Origin: Glandiceps talaboti
Lineage: Eukaryota > Hemichordata > Enteropneusta > Spengelidae
DNA length: 50,000 nt
NCBI RefSeq assembly: GCF_964340395.1
Contig: NC_135567.1
Location: 14,927,806 to 14,977,805, forward strand
Direction of reading: 5' to 3'
In this document: one piece after another, positions 37,441-49,944 of the stretch
Layout of the letters: each line of letters begins with the position of its first letter
Position numbering within the stretch: position 1 is the stretch's first letter
Made by a program: the position numbers and the translations under genes
Notes under the pieces: model-generated
Told to the model about the DNA's origin: nothing
Databases searched by the model: none
What the model saw: the letters and a program-made list of their open reading frames with translations, nothing else

Positions 37441-38392
37441 TAATTTTTTTTGAGATGTCTACAGGATAATAACCCCATTTACAGACACTCAGAAACTGGA
37501 AAAGACTAAAATGCATTCAAACTATGACAACAATAGTATTCTGACCGACATTTCCTTTGTTTGTTTTAGAAAAATGAAAAAAAATAGTAAGATAATGTAA
37601 AAATGAAATAAAATAATAATAAAGAAAATATTTTTTTTTAAAATAAAAATAAAAAAAAAGTCCCGCCCTACCTATATATTCTCTGAGGTCTTGTTAGTGA
37701 AATGTCACAGTGTCATGCAAATCTGTGTCAAATCTACATATACGTAAGTGACACGGTTGTATTCACAAGACTAGGTGTGCCATTGAAAACGAAGAAGTCA
37801 TTATGATCTGCCTGACACGTTTTTGAGACCCACGTGTTTCGTATTTGTATCAGTGGCTCATTTGACGTAACTGTATGAATGACTTACTTAATTGACCTTT
37901 TCTGAATGCTGCAACCCATTCGACTAAAATCAACTTGCAAACCAATCTGATTAAAATTTGATGTGATAAATGTGGCTAGATGCCTTTAGTTACCTCTATT
38001 TTCATCGTTTTGTGTCGTGTTTGTTTTGCTCCGAGTGACCACCGCCTTCCAACATCTGAACCTGTGTAATAGACAATCCCATTGAATGTCGACAATATTG
38101 TAAAGTTTTCACAACCAATCAGCTCGCTTCAATTTCTCCAGTGTGTGCACCTGCCAACGTAATGCTCACTTGTCCTGATTGACCAATCGAAAGTGCGAGA
38201 TTCAAACGCATCTAGCCGATTTCACCACATCAGATCTTAATCAGATTGCTTACAAACAGAAAGTGTATTAAATGTCTCTATGTATCTGCGTGCGCACGTG
38301 CGTGGTGCGTGCGCATAGACCTGTCTGTCTGAATGCTTGCCTGTCTGTATGGATGTCGATGTTCAATTGGTCAAAAATGAAACATATGTATG

Positions 38393-38745
38393 TATAATAA
38401 TAATGTTGGGTTCTTATATAGCGCTTTCCCACTCCGTGCTCAAAGCGCTTTACAATTATTACCCCTGGCTCAGATCAGAACAGCACAACTTTAGTCTTCC
38501 TCAACTCCCCGGGGAGCACACAATCCATTGCAGCTGTTTAAGGGCATAGGATTAAAGCTTTCACATTGCAACCTGCATCCTACCAGGTCCCCAGTTATAC
38601 AGCTGGGTTGACTGAGGCACAGTCGTGGTTCAAATCTTGCCCAAGGACTTTAGCCACTCAGAAACAAACAGCAGGCAGCGACGGGGCTCGAACCTGCAAC
38701 CTGTAGGTTCCAAGCTGGTCACGCTAACCATTCACCCATCATGAC
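38393..38745 (-). mobile_element. Full-length tRNA-derived SINE, minus strand
   Basis: On the minus strand it starts 'gtcatgatgggtgaatggtt'. It has a clean A box (TGGTTAGCGTGACC) and B box (GGTTCGAGCCCC), then the body ('gtttgtttctgagtggctaa', 'caacccagctgtataactgg'). The 3' tail 'aaagcgctttgagcacggag' and 'gggaaagcgctatataagaa' is followed by (ATT)n. The AAAGCGC..GCGCTATATAA tail is seen at the 3' ends of SINE/LINE pairs in many animals. About 350 bp long. Confidence 0.88.
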
Positions 38746-38746
38746 T

Positions 38747-38977
38747 CCGTATGTATGTATGTATGTATGTATGTATGTATGTATGTGTGTGTGTATGTAT
38801 GTATGTATGTATGTATGTATGTATGTATGTATGTATGTATGTATGTATGTATGTATGTATGTATGTATGCATGAATGTACGTATGTACGTGTGTATGTAT
38901 GTATGTATGTGTGTATGTATGTATGTATGTATGTATGTATGTATGTATGTATGTATGTATGTATGTATATGTATGTA
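38747..38977. repeat. (GTAT)n microsatellite next to the SINE
   Basis: GTAT units with occasional GTGT and GCAT interruptions begin directly beside the 5' end of the SINE. Copy B equivalent: 44668-44902. Confidence 0.95.
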
Positions 38978-39424
38978 ACACCTATTGTATTAGGTGTGAA
39001 TGGAGCTCTTAATCCCTCTCCCTACTGTCATCCGGAAATCCGGAAAATCGCGAGAACAAAATAGATTATTCGTACTTTACCCTATGATAATACTGTACCT
39101 GTACATGCTAATTTCTTACATATCGGAAACAAAATAATTTGATATTTACCAAACTATTGAGACACCTCCATGTCTACACAGACTTGAACTCTTGTTAAAA
39201 GTAAGCCAATGATTGACGTCAACAAAACTGTGCCGTGCTTATCAGAGAAATCAACGTTTCCAAGTTTAGATATCTATAATGTCAGACAATACTAATTAAG
39301 AACTTATTGTGCACCAGGTGTCTTGTTGTTGTAGGATCACCTTTGAATTTGAAAATGTGTCAAGTATTATAAAAGACTTGGTTCATCGTCAGTTGATGTT
39401 AATATACATATGGTCAAAAATTAA

Positions 39425-39593
39425 ATGTATGTATGTATGTATGTATGTATGTATGTATGTATGTATGTATGTATGTATGTATGTATGTATGTATGTATGT
39501 ATGTATGTGTGCATGTGTGCATGTATGTATGTATGTATGTATGTATGTATGTATGTATGTATGTATGTATGTATGTATGTATGCATGTATGTA

Positions 39594-39624
<31 letters not shown>

Positions 39625-39720
39625 TGTATGTATGTATGTGTGTGTGTGTATGTGCGTGTGTATGTATGTATGTATGTATGTATGTATGTATGTATGTATG
39701 TATGTATGTATGTATGTATG
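39425..39720. repeat. (GTAT)n microsatellite
   Basis: A second, longer GTAT tract with interruptions at about 39507 (GTGTGC) and 39592 (GTAATAT). Copy B equivalent: 45365-45653. All long open frames here are low-complexity artefacts. Confidence 0.95.
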
Positions 39721-40778
39721 TACAGAAACGAATTTTTTCAGATGTCTGCCTTTTATATATGAGAAAAGATGCATTCCACTAAAGGCAATTGAGTTTCCAT
39801 AAACCAACTTTAATAGACACAGAAGTCGAGTGTTTGGCAGGATGTGTCAAACACTAGAAATGCAAACAAAGTAGGAAACACGATGGGTCGTATATCTAAA
39901 TTGAGAAGAGTTGTCAAAATTGTCATCGTCGGAGACATGTGCGCATGCGTTGGGGAAGTGAGCAATTGCAAATACAAAGGGAACTATGGGAGCTATTGAG
40001 CTACGGGTCTGGAAAGGATACTATAGGAAAAGGGAAAATGCAGGTACTTTAATAAAATCTCATCGAAGACACAATCATGTCATATATTGATATATAAAAC
40101 CAAGAAAGATAGATCTTGGTATTATATCATACATTTTTATCGATAGATCAAGATCAACCAAGATCGATAGTTTTTGACTGAAGCACAATGTCCATATTAC
40201 GAGCCGTTTGTTATTCTATCCAAAAGTATTTGGTTAACTAACGCATGCGCACTCGTATAGTATACGTCATTACCCGCAACAGCTTGATACTACTCCTGAT
40301 GGTGACACTAGTGACAGCCCGAGATACATTTTAATAGGCCACTTTATATTAGTGTAGAGGCAAGTCACTGGCTTATACTTTCTGTGTATTTTATCTTAAA
40401 ATAGAGATGGATTTGCTTGAACGAAATAAAAACAGAAATTAAGATATATATATTTATGAGGTTTAATTTACGTTAAGGAAAGAACACCACCAAATCAAAA
40501 TGTTTACTCTTACACAAAACAAATTTTGTGACGTCATAAACCACAGCCTCTTTTACGGCACCAACCAAGAGGCATATTTTTTTTAAGATGTATATTGATA
40601 TTTTGCAGTGTCACGCGGAAGAAATATCAGCTCTAGATCTGGTTTGAGAGAAAGTAAAATCAACAAACAAGTGGAAAACAGCCACAAATTGTAATCAGCA
40701 ATGCTATAATAAGAACCTGAAAACAACAACAACCCCTTCACAAATCAAAAATTTATGAAATGAGCGGACGTGACTTAC

Positions 40779-40797
40779 CTAGCTGGTTTGCTGCCAT
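40779..40797 (-). other. Duplicate ATIC first coding exon (copy B)
   Basis: This is a 19-nt copy of ATIC exon 1: ATG, five more codons (MAANQL) and one base, followed by an intact gtaagt donor. The only change from copy A is synonymous (GCG to GCA at codon 2). Splicing from here to exon 2 at 32048 would skip copy A exon 1 and give an identical protein. Whether it is transcribed is unknown. It is listed as a potential alternative first exon, not a separate gene. Confidence 0.7.
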
Positions 40798-40865
40798 TGT
40801 TGTTCAATCTGGTAACCTCTGACCCACGCCCTGATTGGCTAGAGCTCGCGGGAGTTTTATGCATG
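40798..40865 (-). promoter_or_regulatory. Duplicate ATIC proximal promoter (copy B)
   Basis: The CCAAT box (complement 40834-40838) and GGGCGTGG of the copy A promoter are both preserved, with unchanged spacing to the duplicate ATG. Nothing in the proximal 60 bp suggests decay. Confidence 0.42.
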
Positions 40866-41282
40866 TCAAATCTCTGCACAAGTAATATCTGCATGATCTG
40901 GATCCGACGGTCAATTTACTAAACCATGGTATAACTGAGATGCCATAGCTAAACTACTATTAACCAATTATAATTATCTAGAATATTTTCAGTAAGATTT
41001 GACATGAATTACAAGAGTGTTGCTAAATATGTATCAGTTTTATCTGTACATAGCGTTCACAGTCACTTGTGAACTAATATTCCATTCCAAGATGGTGACA
41101 TTCTAGTTTAGGAAGACCATAAAATAGTGACCTTATTATAAGTATTTACGATATTCAATAAAAAGATTTCATCGTCATTGGCTTTTAGTTCACAAGTGAC
41201 TGTGCTAGCGTTTGTGGGAAAAAGCAAGCGATACCATTAAATGGGATTATGGCAGTTTCATATTTTCGTCTGTCTGTCTGAC

Positions 41283-41327
<45 letters not shown>

Positions 41328-41899
41328 GGTTGTCTGTGTTTTATTCCGCACAGTTAGAAGTAAAATAATCCAATACAAAACCACCTACTATTCCAAACTC
41401 CCGTGTTTGAATATCACAGTATACCTAGTCGAAAGTGACCCAAAAGCAAAGTTAAATATACGAATGCATATCATTATCAACACTGAGTACAAACAGACAA
41501 ATATAAATACACTGCACAAATTATTTTTCTGTCTTCCTTACAAGACATTATGTATGTTGGTTTAAAAGATCTTGTTTCATTCACCTGATATCATGTATAT
41601 CTCGTATATAACAAGACCAACTGTACGGGGACATAACCAATATAACATCAGCTGGTCCCGTGTGCTATACCGCCCCCTAGAGGTCAACTGTACCGATGGA
41701 ATTTATCAATCTGATGATGATGCGAATATCGATATACATGAATAGACGAATTTATGGTTCTCTATGGTTCTTAGACTAAAAGATCAACCGTTGGTTAGCA
41801 CTGAGGATTACTAGTCAGGGGGTCATGGGTTCGAATCCCTCTGAAAACATAGGGGTTTACTGTGACCTACACAACCCCAAGGTTGGTGTTCAACGGACT

Positions 41900-42359
41900 C
41901 AATAGGGAACTTGCAAACCCGCCATGTTGAATGTTGCATCATGGGAAATGTTATAATAAATACTAATGAATTGTATTGTAAACGATACTTTTACATTGTT
42001 TGCAACCACGAATGATCAATTCATAGTTACCCTGACTATTGTGGGAGGTTTTTTATTGGTAGCTCCAGATGAGGTATTACAATAACCACAGATAATCCCA
42101 TAGTGCTTTGCGTCTGAGCAGGCTCATTCTGGATTGCAGTAGATGTCGGCTAATCGTTCATTGCTATTTTACCTTCGTTATTTTACCTGAATTGACCTTC
42201 TTGGTACATGTTTACATTTTTTTCGCCTGATCGCCTCGAAAATGTAAACATGTACCAAGAAGGTCAATTCAGGCAAAATAACGAAGGTAAAATAACAATG
42301 AACGATTAGCTCACATCTACATCGGATTTTAATCACATGGGATTGCAAGTTCCCTATTG
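41900..42359. mobile_element. 460-bp MITE (copy B duplicate)
   Basis: Same terminal repeats, hairpin and length as 35963-36422. It was carried by the segmental duplication and is not an independent insertion. Confidence 0.85.
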
Positions 42360-43199
42360 GTAGGCTGTGTCACTCAGCCGTGTCTCATTCACATAGTGTA
42401 GTTACCTGACGCGACGACCTTGTTCCGATTTTACACTACGTTATTCTTATAATGTTCGAAGATAGCGTAATGTAAATCGGAACATGGTTGTCAAGAACTA
42501 GACCACACTCACAAGACGAATGAGAATTTGGGGGGACTCCTGAAGTAATAAATCGAAAAGTTGAGAACAATTACTCTTACGGATCCCGCAGGTGCTATGT
42601 TTTCCTGACCTGGAGGACTCCGGGATAGAATGTGGACTGACTTAGAAAGCCTAGACAGTTGCATAGCGATGTACGTACAATATGGAGTATGCAACATAGC
42701 TCTGTCACATAGTCCCTAACCTGAATGGATGTGCGTGGTTTATCAGTATGTAGATGTTTACATAGAAGAGAAAATCGCTGGAAGCAATTCTCAGCATACA
42801 AAAAAATCCAAACAAAAAGAAAATCTATTTTTTTTTTAAATCAAAAAATAGATAAGTCGCTGTGGGCGCTCTTCTTCTCCTTTCCATGATAGGACCCACT
42901 CAGCTAAAAAAAAATTACCTTCCGCAAGGCAAAAGAAGAACAAATTACTCCTGGGAATAAAGATTATTATGTATGTAATCAGAAAAAAAAGAAGAAAAAA
43001 AAACAACCTCTGTTTCCGATAACTAGATCAGGCCGCTGACCAAAAACATTTTTTAAATATTTAAAACAAAAAAGATCTAGTTTAAGATAAAAAAAAACAA
43101 AAAAAACAGTTGTCTTCTTCACCTTTATGCACGTCTGTTTTATTCTCAAGTGGTATCTGTATGTATTTCATCAAACTTATTGATTTATTGATTTATCTA

Positions 43200-43235
<36 letters not shown>

Positions 43236-43245
43236 TGATTGATTA

Positions 43246-43332
<87 letters not shown>

Positions 43333-44321
43333 ATTTATTTATTTATCTATTTATTTATTTAATTTTTTTTGAGATGTCTACAGGATAATAACCCCATTTA
43401 CAGACACTCAGAAACTGGAAAAGACTAAAATGCATTCAAACTATGACAACAATAGTATTCTGACCGACATTTCCTTTGTTTGTTTTAGAAAAATGAAAAA
43501 AAAATAGTAAGATAATGTAAAAATGAAATAAAATAATAATAAAGAAAATATTTTTTTTTTAAATAAAAATAAAAAAAAAGTCCCGCCCTACCTATATATT
43601 CTCTGAGGTCTTGTTAGTGAAATGTCACAGTGTCATGCAAATCTGTGTCAAATCTACATATACGTAAGTGACACGGTTGTATTCACAAGACTAGGTGTGC
43701 CATTGAAAACGAAGAAGTCATTATGATCTGCCTGACACGTTTTTGAGACCCACGTGTTTCGTATTTGTATCAGTGGCTCATTTGACGTAACTGTATGAAT
43801 GACTTACTTAATTGACCTTTTCTGAATGCTGCAACCCATTCGACTAAAATCAACTTGCAAACCAATCTGATTAAAATTTGATGTGATAAATGTGGCTAGA
43901 TGCCTTTAGTTACCTCTATTTTCATCGTTTTGTGTCGTGTTTGTTTTGCTCCGAGTGACCACCGCCTTCCAACATCTGAACCTGTGTAATAGACAATCCC
44001 ATTGAATGTCGACAATATTGTAAAGTTTTCACAACCAATCAGCTCGCTTCAATTTCTCCAGTGTGTGCACCTGCCAACGTAATGCTCACTTGTCCTGATT
44101 GACCAATCGAAAGTGCGAGATTCAAACGCATCTAGCCGATTTCACCACATCAGATCTTAATCAGATTGCTTACAAACAGAAAGTGTATTAAATGTCTCTA
44201 TGTATCTGCGTGCCCACGTGCGTGGTGCGTGCGCATAGACCTGTCTGTCTGAATGCTTGCCAGCCTGTCTGTCTGTATGGATGTCGATGTTCAATTGGTC
44301 AAAAATGAAACATATGTATGT

Positions 44322-44663
44322 ATAATGATAATGTTGGGTTCTTATATAGCGCTTTCCCACTCCGTGCTCAAAGCGCTTTACAATTATTACCCCTGGCTCA
44401 GATCAGAACAGCACAACTTTAGTCTTCCTCAACTCCCCGGGGAGCACACAATCCATTGCAGCTGTTTAAGGGCATAGGATTAAAGCTTTCACATTGCAAC
44501 CTGCATCCTACCAGGTCCCCAGTTATACAGCTGGGTTGACTGAGGCACAGTCGTGGTTCAAATCTTGCCCAAGGACTTTAGCCACTCAGAAACAAACAGC
44601 AGGCAGCGACGGGGCTCGAAGTAGGTTCCAAGCTGGTCACGCTAACCATTCACCCATCATGAC
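44322..44663 (-). mobile_element. SINE (copy B duplicate) with damaged B box
   Basis: Matches 38393-38745, but 10 bases are missing between 'ggggctcgaa' and 'gtaggttcc'. This removes the upstream part of the B-box region, so the internal pol III promoter of this copy is probably weakened. Confidence 0.85.
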
Positions 44664-45499
44664 TCCGTATGTATGTATGTATGTATGTATGTATGTATGT
44701 ATGTATGTATGTATGTATGTATGTATGTATGTGTGTGTGTATGTATGTATGTATGTATGTATGTATGTATGTATGTATGTATGTATGCATGAATGTACGT
44801 ATGTATGTGTGTATGTATGTATGTATGTATGTGTGTATGTATGTATGTATGTATGTATGTATGTATGTATGTATGTATGTATGTATGTATGTATATGTAT
44901 GTAACACCTATTGTATTAGGTGTGAATGGAGCTCTTAATCCCTCTCCCTACTGTCATCCGGAATCCGGAAAATCGCGAGAACAAAATAGATTATTCGTAC
45001 TTTACCCTATGATAATACTGTACCTGTACATGCTAATTTCTTACATTTCGGAAACAAAATAATTTGATATTTACTAAACTATTGAGACACCTCCATGTCT
45101 ACACAGACTTGAACTCTTGTTAAAAGTAAGCCAATGATTGACGTCAACAAAACTGTGCCGTGCTTATCAGAGAAATCAACGTTTCCAAGTTTAGATATCT
45201 ATAATGTCAGACAACACTAATTAAGAACTTATTGTTGATAAGAGGTATGTGCACCAGGTGTCTTGTTGTCATAGCATCACCTTTGAATTTGAAAATGTGT
45301 CAAGTATTATAAAAGACTTGGTTCATCGTCAGTTGATATTAATATACATATGGTCAAAAATCAAATGTATGTATGTATGTATGTATGTATGTATGTATGT
45401 ATGTATGTATGTATGTATGTATGTATGTATGTATGTATGTATGTATGTATGTATGTGTGCATGTGTGCATGTATGTATGTATGTATGTATGTATGTATG

Positions 45500-45560
<61 letters not shown>

Positions 45561-46693
45561 TGTATGTATGTATGTATGTATGTATGTATATGTGTGTGTG
45601 TATGTGCGTGTGTATGTATGTATGTATGTATGTATGTATGTATGTATGTATGTACAGAAACGAATTTTTTCAGATGTCTGCCTTTTATATATGAGAAAAG
45701 ATGCATTCCACTAAAGGCAATTGCGTTTCCATAAACCAACTTTAATAGACACAGAAGTCGAGTGTTTGGCAGGATGTGTCAAACACTAGAAATGCAAACA
45801 AAGTAGGAAACACGATGGGTCGTATATCTAAATTGAGAAGAGTTGTCAAAATTGTCATCGTCGGAGACATGTGCGCATGCGTTGGGGAAGTGAGCAATTG
45901 CAAATACAAAGGGAACTATGGGAGCTATTGAGCTACGGGTCTGGAAAGGATACTATAGGAAAAGGGAAAATGCAGGTACTTTAATAAAATCTCATCGAAT
46001 ACACAATCATGTCAGATATTGATATATAAAACCAAGAAAGATAGATCTTGGTATTATATCATACATTTTTATCGATAGATCAAGATCAACCAAGATCGAT
46101 AGTTTTTGACTGAAGCACAATGTCCATATTACGAGCCGTTTGTTATTCTATCCAAAAGTATTTGGTTAACTAACGCATGCGCACTCGTATAGTATACGTC
46201 ATTACCCGCAACAGCTTGATACTACTCCTGATGGTGACACTAGTGACAGCCCGAGATAATTTTTAATAGGCCACTTTATATTAGTGTAGAGGCAAGTCAC
46301 TGGCTTATACTTTCTGTGTATTTTATCTTAAAATAGAGATGGATTTGCTTGAACGAAATAAAAACAGAAATTAAGATATATATATTTATGAGGTTTAATT
46401 TACGTTAAGGAAAGAACACCACCAAATCAAAATGTTTACTCTTACACAAAACAAATTTTGTGACGTCATAAACCACAGCCTCTTTTACGGCACCAACCAA
46501 GAGGCATATTTTTTTAAAGATGTATATTGATATTTTGCAGTGTCATGCGGAAGAAATATCAGCTCTAGATCTGGTTTGAGAGAAAGTAAAATCAACAAAC
46601 AAGTGGAAAACAGCCACAAATTGTAATCAGCAATGCTATAATAAGAACACTGAAAAGCATGTTCACATAGTTTGTTGGTAAGGCTTAAACAAA

Positions 46694-47050
46694 ATAATTG
46701 TTTGGTTCCGGTTACCCCACCCCCACCTAGCTTTTCACTGCCGACCCTAAACTTTTTATAACGTATTCGAGAAAAAAGATAATAAAATCGCGAAAAATGT
46801 GAAGTCTCACGAGAAATAGTGGATATGGAAACTGACATCAACGTAAAAAGACAATATAAAACTATTCTTCCAATGTGTATTGGCTGTACATCTGATAGGA
46901 AGAAATACACAACACAGATACTATTTGGAAAACAATGGAAAACCTGAACGAGACACCCACACACAAAAAAATATATAATAAAATAAAATAAAAAATCTAC
47001 CCACCCCACCTATTCTAAAATTGAGCATAACTGGAACCACACAATTTTTT
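46694..47050 (+). mobile_element. Family W inverted-repeat element, copy 2 (full length)
   Basis: Ends are 'aattgtttggttccggttac' and, inverted, 'gtaactggaacc' type ('taactggaaccacacaattt'). Internal landmarks are 'cctagcttttcactgccgac', 'gtgaagtctcacgagaaata', 'acatctgataggaagaaata' and 'ccaccccacctattctaaaa'. No transposase frame. It begins ~45 bp past the end of the segmental duplication. Confidence 0.78.
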
Positions 47051-47149
47051 TTTATTTGTATAGGTCATATTAGCAACTTTTAAAATCATTATGTGAATTC
47101 AATGAGATCAGTAGTTCATTGTGTAAAATTATGTAAATATATGTAATTA

Positions 47150-47368
47150 GAACGCGTCTATAAAAAGAAAACGTTTCTTCCAAGCTGTAATGTCTTTACA
47201 TCTGATAGGAAGAAATAAACAACACAGTGACCATTTGGAAAACAATGGAAAACCTGAACTAGACGCTTGCACAGAAAAAAAGAAATATATATATAGTAAA
47301 ATACAATAGAAAATCTATCTACTCCACCTATTCTGAAATTGAGCGTAATCGGAACTACACAATTTGTT
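47150..47368 (+). mobile_element. Family W element, copy 3 (5'-truncated)
   Basis: Carries the right-hand two-thirds of the element: 'acatctgataggaagaaata', 'tttggaaaacaatggaaaac', 'ctccacctattctgaaattg' and the end 'atcggaactacacaattt'. The left terminus is absent. Confidence 0.75.
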
Positions 47369-48065
47369 TATTAGGCCTAATGAGAAACCATGCTTCAAAA
47401 ACCACGCTTTGATCGTAAAGGTTAAAGGAAATTGATAACGAGGTCATCCTCGCAAGACAAGGATAATTTTCAACAATTATAACAAAAATGAAATTTCTGA
47501 GGTTGCCTTGTGAATGCGAAGCACTCTTCTTAATCGAACCCTACAATATTTTTTAATGATCAATGTATGTTTGACGTTGTTTCACAAGGATATGACATAT
47601 TCGTGAAACCATCTTGCAGAAGGTCACGATCGATCAAGACGCAGTAAGCTAATAAGAAGGAAATGGTGACATTTTGAAGAATTCCATATCTCAGTTTGAT
47701 TAGAATGGTACCCTTGAATTTAGAATATAAACACAAAGTTATCGCTTCTTAGGATACAGTATGGTACCATAAACGTCATAAGCGTACGTTTTATTTGCGC
47801 AGAGACGTTCAGCGACAACCTCTGACATTTTAAACTTATCTTGACCGAAAAATAACACCCCATTTTTGACGTTTGCAGTGTTCTATAAGATCAAACTTTA
47901 AACTAAATGTGTAGTACTTCCATACTAAAGAGATGGTGGTTCGAAAAAATTGATAGAAGATTTTGGAGGCAATTAATGGCACAGCATGATTTAGTAAACA
48001 ATGTACCACATTTTAAACAAAGTCAAATCGAAAATAGTGTAGAGTGGACCTCGCGTTGAATTCTT
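47369..48065. other. Intergenic; nothing recognised
   Basis: Moderately AT-rich unique-looking sequence without an open frame of note or visible repeats. Upstream regulatory DNA of ATIC is possible but there is no specific evidence. Confidence 0.35.
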
Positions 48066-48815
48066 AAGCTTGAAAACACGGCCCCATTTTAGACCAGAAG
48101 GGCTGGAACACGCATCCCAAAGGGTTATACATATACGTATAGTAATATAGTGCAAGTCCAACCCCCCACCCCCCCCCATCCCCTCCCCCGAACAGGCATA
48201 CTACAAAACAGGTAACACGGACGTAATACATTAACAAAGCATATGGTCAACAAAAGATAGGCCCCATTTTAGACCAAAAGTGCTAGAAAACGCACCCAAA
48301 GGGTTGCATATATATACGTATAGTCATATTTGGCAAATCCCCACACCCACCCACCCCCATCCCCACCCCCCGGACAGGCATACTACAAATCAGGTAACAC
48401 GGACGTAATACATTAACATAGCATATGGTCAACAAAAGATAGGCCCCATTTTAGACCAAAAGTGCTAGAAAACGCATCCCAAAGGGTTGCATATATATAC
48501 GTATAGTCATATTTGACAAATCCCCCACCCTCACCCACCCACCCACCCCAACCCCACCCCACCCCCGGATAGGCATACTACAACACAGGTAACACTGACG
48601 TACTGCATTAACAAAGCATATGGTCAACAAATGATAGACCCCATTTTAGACCAAAAGTGCTTGAAAACGCAACCCAAAGGGTTTTACATATACGTATAGT
48701 CATATTTGGCAAATCCCCCCACCCCCACCCCTTACCCCCCCCCCCGGACAGGCATACTATAAAACAGGTAAAACTGACGTAATACATTAACCAAGCATGG
48801 TCAACAATAATGTTA
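48066..48815. repeat. ~185-bp tandem repeat, 4 units, each with a C-rich tract
   Basis: Units contain 'ggccccattttagaccaaaa' 'gtgctagaaaacgcatccca' 'aagggttgcatatatatacg' 'tatagtcatat', then a run of C/CA, then 'ggacaggcatactacaaa' 'caggtaacacggacgtaata' 'cattaac'. The C-rich tract varies most between units. Confidence 0.9.
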
Positions 48816-48915
48816 TCAAAGACTCTATACATGAAACATTCAAGTTGTCAGTAAAAAATCAGGCCAAGTGTACAAAGTGGATTGAAATTTCTTGTTGACA
48901 TTATTCATTTTGCCT

Positions 48916-49090
48916 AAAAAAATAATTCTGGTTCAAGTTACCTGACCCCACCTAGCTTTTCACTGCCGACCCATAACCTTTATTTTTTACATATTCGAGA
49001 ACAAAATCGTGAAAATTGTGAAGTCTCACGAGAAATAGTGGATGCGGAAACTATCATCAACTTAAATGGACAATATAAAACTTTTCTCCC
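48916..49090 (+). mobile_element. Family W element, copy 4 (3'-truncated)
   Basis: Left half only: 'aattctggttcaagttacct', 'cctagcttttcactgccgac', 'gtgaagtctcacgagaaata' 'gtggatgcgg'. It ends after 'ggacaatataaaacttttct'. Confidence 0.72.
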
Positions 49091-49725
49091 AATAAATTAG
49101 ACGCCCTCTACGACAAGATCAGAAGAATCGCAACGTCATTGATTGTCAGATAGCAACCCCTCGAGCGCGTATCTGAGCGAAAACTATCCAATTTGCTTAA
49201 TAGACTATAATCGCTGCAATTCCAGAAATCTAATAAAATACACGGTTCACAGTTTTCCTTTGATTGATTCTATGTCATTCAGACTGTTAAACCTGCTATG
49301 TATAACTTTTCTTACTCCAATAAAAAATCTTTTAAATACAAAAAAAGTACAATTATGAATTGAAAGTATCACCAACACATACACTTTTTTTTTTTAAATT
49401 TCTAACGACCGATTAGAAACCAATAATTAGGTACGATCACCCTCATCCTTCGAAAACGGAAGTGACCTTGCAATTAAGTTCATTATCATCTTCACAATAG
49501 TCTCAAAAGAATAGTCATTTATCTTATAAAACACATCAAAATTATATTATTTTAAAGTCTAGGTTTTTTTTAGCAAAAATTCATCCCTGGCAAGGACGGC
49601 CGTATCATTATGGAAATAGTACTAATGAGTTTAGGATTAAAATAACTAAGTTTTGCCCTTGGACTTCAGTAAAACATTACATAGGCTAACACTATCAAAT
49701 TATGCAAATTATTTGTGCTAAGATC
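49091..49725. other. Intergenic; nothing recognised
   Basis: AT-rich sequence with poly-T at 49386 and 49564. A 71-residue frame at 49143-49358 has no recognisable similarity. Confidence 0.35.
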
Positions 49726-49944
49726 AGCGTTGCGCAAAATAGTCTCCCTACAGCATTGCCGTAAATGGGTCAGAGTTGCGTAAAAAAGTCGCCCTACAGC
49801 ACTGCCGTAAATGGGTCAGAGTTGCGTAAAAAAGTCGCCCTACAGCACTGCCGTAAATGGGTCAGAGTTGCGTAAAAAAGTCGCCCTACAGCACTGCCGT
49901 AAATGGGTCAGAGTTGCGTAAAAAAGTCGCCCTACAGCACTGCC
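49726..49944. repeat. 46-bp minisatellite, ~5 units
   Basis: Units read 'gttgcgtaaaaaagtcgccc' 'tacagcactgccgtaaatgg' 'gtcaga'. The first unit is the most diverged and the middle ones are identical, typical of recent expansion. Confidence 0.93.

Larger units (their letters stand above)
40716..46648. repeat. Tandem segmental duplication, copy B (~5.93 kb)
   Basis: Head-to-tail partner of 34751-40715. Differences include scattered single bases, microsatellite contraction, a 10-bp deletion inside the SINE B box (near 44620) and a ~13-bp insertion 'ttgataagaggta' near 45235 with local change. Its right end 'aagaacactgaaaagc' and copy A's left end 'acctgaaaaca' share 'ctgaaaa', consistent with a microhomology-mediated junction. 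Confidence 0.93.

Noticed and set aside
38739-39807. Long frames of repeated MYVC/HTYI (also near 44500-45740 and 23850-24220)
   Set aside because: Low-complexity translations of (GTAT)n/(CATA)n microsatellites, open on both strands in several frames.
40779-40797. Second ATIC gene or pseudogene in copy B
   Set aside because: Only the first coding exon is duplicated; none of the other 17 exons recurs in 40716-46648, so it is an alternative first exon or relic, not a second gene.
46485-47009. 174-residue frame on the minus strand
   Set aside because: It spans the duplication edge and a family W MITE, the same protein string is partly mirrored at 11675-11893 in the other MITE copy, and it has no transposase or other recognisable motif.
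49726-49944. Telomeric or centromeric repeat
   Set aside because: The 46-bp unit does not resemble TTAGGG and spans only ~220 bp, so it is an ordinary minisatellite.
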